This document shows, piece after piece, positions 1 through 5,558 of a stretch of DNA of 7,232 bases. A program made the position numbers and the translations under genes. The notes beneath the pieces were generated by a model that was not told where the DNA came from, did no database searches, and saw only the letters and a program-made list of their open reading frames with translations. The stretch's first letter is position 1, and every line of letters begins with the position of its first letter. Source of the DNA: Lentisphaerota bacterium (GTDB lineage: Bacteria > Verrucomicrobiota > Kiritimatiellia > UBA8416 > JAFGIZ01); contig JAFGIZ010000097.1 of NCBI GenBank assembly GCA_016929365.1, forward strand, positions 1 through 7,232. Reading direction: 5' to 3'.

Positions 1-462
1 GGACGGCTGGAGGGGTGCGACGTGCGCGTGACCGGACGCGTGCCGCCCGAGTGGCGGGAACGGGTGCGGCGCGAAGCGCCGCCCAACGTCACGTTCACGG
101 GGTTTCTGCCGGACCCGGATTACGTTGCGGTGCTGAACGAGGCGGACGTGATCGTGGTGCTGGTTACGGTCGGCCGGACGCAACAGCAGGGCGGGGCGGA
201 AGCCGTTGCCGTGGAGAAGCCGCTGGTGACGTCCGACTGGCCCGTCTTACGCGACTATTTCGAGGATGCGGCGGTTTTTGTGCAAAACGAGCCGGCCGCG
301 ATCGCGGCAGGGATTGGCGAGGCCCTGGACCGCCGGGACGCGCTGAGCCGCCGCATGCGTCTGCTCAAGACCCGGCTTGACGCGCAGTGGCGCGAACGGA
401 TTGCCGAGTTGCGCGCGCTGCTTTTCGAAACGGACCAGGCGGGAGAAGCGAATGGGCGCTGA
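1..462 (+). CDS. GT-B glycosyltransferase, C-terminal part (5' end outside window)
   Basis: The frame is open from the first base and gives 153 residues before TGA. A GTG at 22 is only an internal Val: the reading continues upstream as GRLEGCD, so the true start lies outside. What is seen is the second Rossmann half of a GT-B fold enzyme: a beta strand (VRVTGRV), the typical NVTFTGFLPDPDYVAVLNEADVI stretch split over bases 85-153 (strand, G, helix, 'surface ADV' strand), then GGAEAVAVEKPLVTSDWP, which aligns with the donor-binding EAMACGKPVVAS loop of GT4-like enzymes. The second Glu of the usual E-x7-E pair is present (codon 199-201), but the first falls on Arg. By family it would transfer a sugar from a nucleotide donor to a lipid-linked or glycan acceptor in the cytoplasm. 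Donor and acceptor cannot be read. Its end overlaps the next gene by 11 bp, so the two are probably coupled. Confidence 0.85.
   Translation, partial: GRLEGCDVRVTGRVPPEWRERVRREAPPNVTFTGFLPDPDYVAVLNEADVIVVLVTVGRTQQQGGAEAVAVEKPLVTSDWPVLRDYFEDAAVFVQNEPAAIAAGIGEALDRRDALSRRMRLLKTRLDAQWRERIAELRALLFETDQAGEANGR
441..446 (+). promoter_or_regulatory. Shine-Dalgarno for the deacetylase-methyltransferase fusion
   Basis: GGGAGA, with its GGAG core six bases before ATG 452, lies inside the 3' end of the glycosyltransferase gene. It favours ATG 452 over the in-frame start at 377, which lies deep inside the glycosyltransferase and would add 25 residues unlike any domain. Confidence 0.65.
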
Positions 463-2581
463 GGGTGCACGGGACATCCGGGCGGAGGCGGACGGGCCGG
501 AACTGCAGGTCGTCCGGCGGGGGCTGCGCGACCTCGGCTATGCGGCGCGGGATCCGGGGGGCGGCCGGGTTTCCCCGGAGGATCTGCGGAGACTGGGCCG
601 CTGGCTGCTCTACCGGCAGCGCCGGGATGCGGCGGCCGCTGCACAGGCGGGGGGAAGCGCCGAAGCATTGGTTCGGGCGGGTCTCGGCGCGCGGCGCCTG
701 CGGCGCCCGGAGGCGGATCGTGTCCTGGAGGCGCTGGGGCGCATGGGGCCGGGCGGCGGGGACGGGCCGCGGCGTTGTTTCCCGGGCGGTACGCGCAGCC
801 TGCTGGTCTTCAGTTTCGACGATTTCTGCGCTTCGGGTAAACCGGTCCGGCGCGCCCTGCGGGCGCGGCAGGGAAGGGACGCCTGTCGCGCACTGGCGCG
901 GTATCCGTTTAACGCGGCGGACGACGTGCGCGAGTTGTGCCGGCTGTTTGCGCGCCACAACGCGCGCGGCACGGCGTTTGTGCTGCCCGCCTGGCTCGGG
1001 ATCAAGCAGGCCCTGCCGCTGGCGGGCTACGCCGGGGTGCCGCGGCGGTTGATCGTGACGCTGAAAGATGCCGGGTGGGATGTCGGCACGCACATCAAGC
1101 CGCGGCGGTTGGACGACTACAACGCGGCGCGGCGGGCTTTCGAACGGCGCTTCGGCTTTGCCCCCGCCGGTCATCGCGGACACGAACTGGGCTGGACCGG
1201 CTGGACGGACGACTGGGAGCGGCTGGCGGAGCTGGGTTATCTTTACGACAGCACGTGGTGCTGGGGCGGGCACGAGGGAATGGCGTGGCCGACCGGCAGC
1301 GCCGCGCCGACCGCGGCGACGGACGCGGCGGGACGGGCGCTGCCGCTCCTCGAGATTCCGGCCAACCTCTGGCTGGAGGACCTGGTCGGGCTCGGCCCGG
1401 AGGGGGCCGCCGGCCTGGTCCGGACGGCTCTGGACCGTGACCCGGGTCTGTATCATATTGCGGGTCACAGTTGGCGGGTGCGAGACGAGCCCTACGGCGC
1501 GGTGCTGGACGCCTTGCTCGGCCTGGCCCGGAGCCGGGGCGACACGGGCGAGGTGGTGAGCCTGAAGGAGCTGGCCCTGTTCTGGAACGTGCGCGCCTTG
1601 CCCGGCCGGGAGTCGCCGCCCGGCGGGACGCCGGCGGCGGACGGCCGCGCGGCCCGGCAACGCGCGGAGGCCGGGAACCGGGACTGGGCTTGTCCGGTCT
1701 GCGGCGGTTGTACCGCAGCCGGGGCGCGGCCGTACCCGTCATCGCTGCCGCTATTGCGGGATGCCGAACTGGTGACCTGCGCGCGGTGCGGAACCGGTGC
1801 GGCCCGGCCGATGCCGGACCCGTCGGCGCTGCGGGACGCCAACGCGGCGTATTGGACGGGTCTGCAGGATGACGATGCCCACGCCCGCGCGCTGTATGCC
1901 GCGCAGGCGTTTTACCGGCTGCGGTATCTGCGGCGGGAGCTCGGCGGCGGTCTGGATCGCCTTCGCATCCTGGATGTGGGGGCGGGGCACGGGTTCGTGT
2001 TCGATGCACTGCGGGGGGCGGCGCGCGACCGCTACGTGGCCGTGGAACCGGACGGGCGCATGCAGGCGGCTTTGCGGGCCAGGGGCGTCCGGCACGTTGT
2101 CCCGACGCTGGAAACCGCGGCGTGCGCCGGCCCGTTTGACCTCGTTGTTCTGTCGCACGTTCTGGAACACATGCCGGATCCGCGCGGCGCCCTGCGCCGG
2201 ATCGCGCGCCGCGTCGCGCCCGGCGGCCGTATTTTTATCGAAGTACCGAACCGGGACGATCGCTACAAGTCCGATCTCGGCCCGCATTGTTTCGTGTTCG
2301 GGGCCCGGTCCCTGCTGTATCTGTGCCGGACGCTCGGGTTGACCGTCGTGGACCTGGCGATCTGCGGCAGGGCGGCAGAGGCGGTCGAGCCAGAGCCGGG
2401 CCGCGGCGGCCGGAGCAGGCGGGCGCTGCGTACGCTCTTGCCGGGGGCCGTGAGGCTGAAACGGCGGCTGGCGCCGCCCTGGTTGCGCTCGCGCTGGGGA
2501 CGCGCCCGCTTCAATGCGCGTTACGGATTCGACCGCTTCGGAAAGGACGGGCCCTGGCTGCGGTGCCTGGCGCAACGATGA
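452..2581 (+). CDS. Fused NodB-like polysaccharide deacetylase and zinc-knuckle SAM methyltransferase
   Basis: The product has 709 residues from ATG 452. Residues 1-110 are an unrecognised helical Arg/Ala-rich region. Residues 115-380 resemble a polysaccharide deacetylase (NodB/CE4-like): FSFDDF (D123, D124), GTH (H214), HRGH (241-244), YDSTW (265-269) and a closing YHIAGHSW (334-341). The usual HxxxH of motif 2 is missing. A Pro/Gly/Arg linker (about 384-410) leads to a CPVC...CARC zinc knuckle (C414, C417, C443, C446), then a class I SAM fold: LDVGAGHGF (507-515), VEPDG (531-535), DLVVLSHVLEHMPDP (563-577) and GGRIFIEVPN (591-600), as in Methyltransf_23-type sugar or lipid methyltransferases of glycan clusters. 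There is no signal peptide or membrane helix, so it should be cytoplasmic, acting on activated or lipid-linked glycan before export. No internal start or stop separates the halves, so this is one polypeptide. The exact substrate is unknown, and the deacetylase half may be altered or inactive. Confidence 0.9.
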   Translation: MGAEGARDIRAEADGPELQVVRRGLRDLGYAARDPGGGRVSPEDLRRLGRWLLYRQRRDAAAAAQAGGSAEALVRAGLGARRLRRPEADRVLEALGRMGPGGGDGPRRCFPGGTRSLLVFSFDDFCASGKPVRRALRARQGRDACRALARYPFNAADDVRELCRLFARHNARGTAFVLPAWLGIKQALPLAGYAGVPRRLIVTLKDAGWDVGTHIKPRRLDDYNAARRAFERRFGFAPAGHRGHELGWTGWTDDWERLAELGYLYDSTWCWGGHEGMAWPTGSAAPTAATDAAGRALPLLEIPANLWLEDLVGLGPEGAAGLVRTALDRDPGLYHIAGHSWRVRDEPYGAVLDALLGLARSRGDTGEVVSLKELALFWNVRALPGRESPPGGTPAADGRAARQRAEAGNRDWACPVCGGCTAAGARPYPSSLPLLRDAELVTCARCGTGAARPMPDPSALRDANAAYWTGLQDDDAHARALYAAQAFYRLRYLRRELGGGLDRLRILDVGAGHGFVFDALRGAARDRYVAVEPDGRMQAALRARGVRHVVPTLETAACAGPFDLVVLSHVLEHMPDPRGALRRIARRVAPGGRIFIEVPNRDDRYKSDLGPHCFVFGARSLLYLCRTLGLTVVDLAICGRAAEAVEPEPGRGGRSRRALRTLLPGAVRLKRRLAPPWLRSRWGRARFNARYGFDRFGKDGPWLRCLAQR

Positions 2582-3897
2582 TGCCGCACACGGAATACGG
2601 GGGGACGGGGCGAATCGTACGCCTGATACAGGGCGCCCGCGCGTCCCTGCTGACCCGCAACATCACGAAAGTGTACGGGGGCGACGTGGTTTCGAAGGCG
2701 TTCGGCGTGGGGACCGCCGTCCTGCTCATCCGGGGTTTGAGCGTGGCCGATTACGCCGCCTATACCGCTTTCATGACGGTCCTCGGGCTGTTTCCGGGCC
2801 TGGTGGCCAGCGGGATCAACCAGGCGCTGGTCCGCTTTGCGGCCGAGTCCTTTTCGCGGACGCAGCGGCGGCCGTACCGTCTGTATCTGGCCGCGCTGGC
2901 GCTGCAGGTGGCGCTGTATGCCGTCCTGTGTGCGGTCCTGGTCGTGCTCGGAGAGCCCGTCATCCGGGTGCTCTTCGGGGCCAAACCGTTTGCCGTGCCG
3001 TTGCGCCTGGGTCTGGCGGCGGGCTTCGGCGCCCTGGTGACGGCGGCCTGCCGGAGCATCTACCAGGCGGAGGAGAAGTTTGGCGACTACATACGGGCGT
3101 TATGGCTGCGCCAGACGCTGGTTCTGCTCTGCGTCGTCGGCTTGTGGGCGTTCGGCCTGCTCGATTTTCAGCGCGCCGCCATCGCCCTGGTCGCGGCCGA
3201 GCTCGGCGTTGCCGCCGTTTTGATCCGGCACGTCTTCCGCGATTTCGGGCGCCGGATGCTGCTGCGGTCCATGGTTCCGGGCGGGATTCTGCTGCGCGAA
3301 TTCTTCGCGTCGGCCGGTCTGCTGCTTGCCTATTGCCTCCTGCTGGCGAGTTTCGAGCACCTCGACATCTTCATGCTGTCCCATCTTGTCGACGAGACCG
3401 AGCTGGCCAATTACGGCGTGGCGGGCCGCTACTACGCGATGGCGTTGATGCTGCTGGTGTCCATCCACGCCGTGCTGCTGCCGCGCTTTTCCAGAACGGA
3501 CATGCAGGACAGCGGACGGCAACGGGCGTTCACCCGGCGCTGGCTGAAGCTGACGGCCTGGCTGATTATCCCGATCGGGCTGCTCGTCTGGGCCGGACGG
3601 CCGCTTTTCCTGCTCGTCAACGGCGAGCAGTATACGCGGGCCTATTACATGGCCGCGGTGTTTGCGGCGGGGGTGTGGCTGAGCCTTACGTTCAGTCCAT
3701 TGAGCAACGTGCTGAAAGCGCGCCGGGCCTTCCGGTTTCTGACGGTCATGGCGTTTGCCGCGCTGGCGGCGAACTTCTTCGGCAACCTGCTGCTGATCCC
3801 GCGCTGGGGCGGCCTCGGGGCGGCGACGATCACCGTGCTGTCCCATGCCCTGGTCAACGTGGCCTCGGCGGCGCGGGTTTTCCGTTCGGCGCGCTGA
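2578..3897 (+). CDS. Wzx/MOP-superfamily polysaccharide flippase
   Basis: The product has 439 residues, normal for O-antigen/exopolysaccharide translocases (about 400-500). By inference it flips undecaprenyl-linked oligosaccharide across the inner membrane. About 12 hydrophobic segments can be placed, roughly at 36-52, 60-80, 103-125, 140-160, 178-195, 200-217, 240-258, 285-302, 325-345, 355-375, 388-408 and 412-430. Family-style marks are HLDIFMLSHL then ELANYGVAGRYY (261-286), like the 'D-iFMLg...vg-Y--A-r' region, and LLIPRWGGLGAA (405-416), like 'LIP-yGi-GAA-aT'. ATG 2578 overlaps the previous stop as ATGA. No Shine-Dalgarno is visible, so translation probably depends on re-initiation. 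The frame is open upstream to 2287, but that lies inside the methyltransferase and encodes nothing membrane-like. ATG 2581 is an equally possible start. The gene ends 4 bp from the opposing gene. Assignment to the MOP superfamily is firm; the glycan is unknown. Confidence 0.9.
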   Translation: MMPHTEYGGTGRIVRLIQGARASLLTRNITKVYGGDVVSKAFGVGTAVLLIRGLSVADYAAYTAFMTVLGLFPGLVASGINQALVRFAAESFSRTQRRPYRLYLAALALQVALYAVLCAVLVVLGEPVIRVLFGAKPFAVPLRLGLAAGFGALVTAACRSIYQAEEKFGDYIRALWLRQTLVLLCVVGLWAFGLLDFQRAAIALVAAELGVAAVLIRHVFRDFGRRMLLRSMVPGGILLREFFASAGLLLAYCLLLASFEHLDIFMLSHLVDETELANYGVAGRYYAMALMLLVSIHAVLLPRFSRTDMQDSGRQRAFTRRWLKLTAWLIIPIGLLVWAGRPLFLLVNGEQYTRAYYMAAVFAAGVWLSLTFSPLSNVLKARRAFRFLTVMAFAALAANFFGNLLLIPRWGGLGAATITVLSHALVNVASAARVFRSAR

Positions 3898-3901
3898 GAC
3901 G

Positions 3902-5401
3902 TCAGGGCACGATGCGCAGGTTGGAGGGGGGTGCCGGCTGCGGCACGGGCGGGGGCGGCGCAGCCCCCGTATACTCGTAGGCGCCGATATCGTAGCCGCC
4001 GCCCTGCGGGCGGGCCGTTCCGTCGCGGTCCGCCGCAATGCCGAGGGCGACGGCGGCGTCGACGGCCGGCGAGTCGGGCTGCAGTCGGTAATCGGCGTTC
4101 CCGGCGTCGGCGAAGGCCGGATTACCGGAGACCGCGTGCGAGCCCTTGCGTCCGAAGAAGACGTTGGGATCGTACAGGTTGTAATCAAACGTGTCGCTGC
4201 CGGGCGCGACCTGGGTGCCGTTCCGGTAGAGGATGTTGGCTTTCAGCACGTTGCCTCCCAGGCCGGAATCCGAACGCAGGCCGATCCCGGTGTTGTCCGC
4301 CAGGGTGTTGTGGCTGACCGCGGCGTTTCCCGTTTGATAGAGGGAGATGCCGCCGTCGCCGTTGCGGCAGACGACGTTATTGTAGACCTGGTGGGCCGAG
4401 CCGCTGAGCTGGCGCGAAAAAGCGATGCCGTAACCGGGATTGTCGTAAATGAGGTTGCCGCGCACGACGAGATTCTTGCAGTTCCAGAACGTCATGCCGT
4501 CCTGTTCGTAGGCGTTGCCGGCCGTCCCGTTGCCGTAGGACACGTTATTCTCGTACACCGAGTCGAAGATCTCGTGTCCGCCCAGTCCGGCCTTGTAGTT
4601 GTTGTAGCAGGTGTTGTTCCGCACGGTAATCGCGCGGCAGGCAGTCGAGACGTGGATGCCGAGCCCGTCGGAGCCGGACCAGCCGTTGGCGTAGCAGGTA
4701 TTGCCTTCGATGATCGAATCCCGGATGACCCGGCGGTCGTGCAGTCCGGTCACTTCGCCCGAGAACTTGAGGCCGTGATGCCCGTTGTTATAGGCGGTGC
4801 AGTTGCGCAGGATGATGTTGTGCGATTCGCCGCCGACGCGGATGTCGCCCGGCTCGATCATGACGCCTTCGTTGCCGCAGTTGGCGAGCGTCACGTTCTC
4901 GATGATAATGTGATGGGAGCCGCGGCTGCCGTCGGGATCGGTGCTGTTCTCTTCGAAATCGATGCCGTGCTCCGGGTAGTTCCGGATGGTGAGGTCCCGG
5001 ATGCGGATATAGTTCATGGCGCGGCTGCCCGCGGCCCATTTTCCCGACATGAAGGCGCAGCCCCAGCCCGAGAAACCGCTGCCGTCCAGAACGACCGTAT
5101 GGCCCGGGTATCCCGCGTACGTGATGTAGCCGGCGGTCGCATTGCCGGACTCGCCTTCGCTGCCGCTGCTGCCGGTGAGCATGATACGTTCCCGGTAGGT
5201 GCCGGACTTGATATAGACGGTATCTCCGGCCTGAACGACGTCCACGGCGTGCTGAATGGTTTTCCAGGGCGCGCTCTCCGTGCCGGGATTGCCGTCCGAC
5301 GCATTGGCCCTGTTTCGATCGACGAAATACGTCGCAGCCTGCGTGGTGAGGCATCCCGCGGTCCATAAGGCCGCCAGGCTTATCGCGGTCGGCATGCGCA
5401 T
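3902..5401 (-). CDS. Exported right-handed parallel beta-helix repeat protein
   Basis: The product has 499 residues. A signal peptide covers about residues 1-22 (MRMPTAISLAALW core, cleavage likely TQA|ATY). Residues 23-72 follow the opening seen in DUF1565/NosD-like proteins: TYFVDRN, PWKTIQHAVDVVQAGDTVYI, SGTYRERI. Repeated coils then run to about 430, each a short strand ending in Asn/Gly turns (NNTCYNN, ENNVSYGNGT, RGNLIYDNPGYGI, YNNVVCRNGDGGI, SHNTLADNTGIGL). The closing segment (YRLQPDSPAVDA ... DIGAYEY, to 477) is typical of these proteins. A Pro-rich 22-residue tail ends in NLRIVP. The fold is that of polysaccharide lyases, epimerases and adhesins; no catalytic site is clear, so a role in binding or processing the locus glycan is inferred. 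ATG 5401 has a strong Shine-Dalgarno at six bases. The gene stands 157 bp from its upstream neighbour and probably has its own sigma-54 promoter. WTAGC is a poor lipobox (Thr at -3), so type I export is preferred. Confidence 0.92.
   Translation of the reverse strand: MRMPTAISLAALWTAGCLTTQAATYFVDRNRANASDGNPGTESAPWKTIQHAVDVVQAGDTVYIKSGTYRERIMLTGSSGSEGESGNATAGYITYAGYPGHTVVLDGSGFSGWGCAFMSGKWAAGSRAMNYIRIRDLTIRNYPEHGIDFEENSTDPDGSRGSHHIIIENVTLANCGNEGVMIEPGDIRVGGESHNIILRNCTAYNNGHHGLKFSGEVTGLHDRRVIRDSIIEGNTCYANGWSGSDGLGIHVSTACRAITVRNNTCYNNYKAGLGGHEIFDSVYENNVSYGNGTAGNAYEQDGMTFWNCKNLVVRGNLIYDNPGYGIAFSRQLSGSAHQVYNNVVCRNGDGGISLYQTGNAAVSHNTLADNTGIGLRSDSGLGGNVLKANILYRNGTQVAPGSDTFDYNLYDPNVFFGRKGSHAVSGNPAFADAGNADYRLQPDSPAVDAAVALGIAADRDGTARPQGGGYDIGAYEYTGAAPPPPVPQPAPPSNLRIVP
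3931..3968 (+). terminator. Two GC hairpins past the flippase stop, possible terminator without U-tract
   Basis: Read on the plus strand, GTGCCG-GCTG-CGGCAC (3931-3946) and GGGGGC, six-base loop, GCCCCC (3951-3968) form two adjacent hairpins 33-71 bases after the flippase stop. No T-run follows, and the DNA also codes for the Pro-rich tail of the opposing gene, where C-rich codons make such pairing likely by chance. Termination of the left operon here is only a suggestion. Confidence 0.2.
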
Positions 5402-5407
5402 TCGAAA

Positions 5408-5413
5408 CCTCCT
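5408..5413 (-). promoter_or_regulatory. Consensus Shine-Dalgarno of the beta-helix gene
   Basis: On the minus strand AGGAGG is followed by the six-base spacer TTTCGA and ATG 5401. It is the best ribosome binding site in the window and selects the first Met rather than the third (spacing 12), so the signal peptide begins MRMP. Confidence 0.9.
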
Positions 5414-5445
5414 CGATGCGTAGTCATGTTACGCCCGATTAAATC

Positions 5446-5462
5446 AGCAGGTTCCGTTCCAA
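5446..5462 (-). promoter_or_regulatory. Candidate sigma-54 (RpoN) -24/-12 promoter of the beta-helix gene
   Basis: The minus strand reads TTGGAACGGAACCTGCT. Against the RpoN consensus YTGGCACGrNNNTTGCW it differs only at one base of the -24 block (A for C) and one of the -12 block (C for T). The invariant GG and GC are kept with the required 10 bases between them. A start near 5435 would leave a leader of about 34 bases that holds the Shine-Dalgarno. No convincing sigma-70 -35/-10 pair competes. This would need an activator (bEBP) and RpoN, neither of which is in the window. Confidence 0.5.
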
Positions 5463-5469
5463 CGGTCCG

Positions 5470-5490
5470 CCGGGTCCGAAACGGACCCGG
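5470..5490. repeat. Perfect 9-bp inverted repeat (hairpin) in the intergenic region
   Basis: Arms CCGGGTCCG (5470-5478) and CGGACCCGG (5482-5490) are exact complements around the three-base loop AAA (TTT on the minus strand). A second GGTCCG at 5464-5469 could compete for the CGGACC of the right arm. It lies 69-89 bases after the stop of the membrane glycosyltransferase and just upstream of the sigma-54 element. It may be the terminator of the upstream transcript, but no T-run follows on either strand; an operator or activator site is the alternative. The rest of 5491-5558 shows nothing clear. Confidence 0.6.
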
Positions 5491-5558
5491 GCACGCGTCC
5501 GGCGCGGGCTTTTACGGGTGCAGGCCGTGGTCGGGCGCGCCCGCGGCGGCGCAACTTC

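Noticed and set aside
377..451. Earlier in-frame start for the fusion protein
   Set aside because: No ribosome binding site, 86 bp overlap with the glycosyltransferase, and a Cys/Arg-rich extension unlike a domain; ATG 452 has GGGAGA upstream.
365..1660. A 431-codon open frame on the minus strand across the deacetylase region
   Set aside because: Arg/Pro/Gln-rich shadow of a GC-rich gene whose plus-strand reading shows clear enzyme motifs.
1751..2575. A 274-codon minus-strand open frame across the methyltransferase
   Set aside because: No recognisable domain; the plus strand has all SAM-binding motifs in order.
3902..3970. PEP-CTERM or other sorting tail on the beta-helix protein
   Set aside because: The C-terminus has no PEP motif, hydrophobic helix or basic end; it stops at NLRIVP.
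3100..4188. A 362-codon minus-strand open frame across the flippase
   Set aside because: The translation is Arg/Pro/Gln-rich without motifs and would read through both ends of two well-supported genes.
3845..5368. A 507-codon open frame on the plus strand, antisense to the beta-helix gene
   Set aside because: It has no domain sense, has Val/Ala/Arg-rich composition from reading GC-rich codons backwards, and its opposite strand has a signal peptide, beta-helix repeats and a Shine-Dalgarno.
5345..5401. Lipoprotein signal (WTAGC) in the beta-helix protein
   Set aside because: Thr instead of Leu at -3 and a good type I site (TQA|A) a few residues later.
5426..5445. Sigma-70 promoter using TAACAT or TTTAAT in front of the beta-helix gene
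   Set aside because: No -35 hexamer at 16-18 bases; the nearest TTGGAA is 13 or 25 bases away. It cannot be fully excluded as a weak promoter.
5470..5490. Classic intrinsic terminator at the intergenic hairpin
   Set aside because: The stem is ideal but no T-run follows on either strand, so it is listed as an inverted repeat instead.
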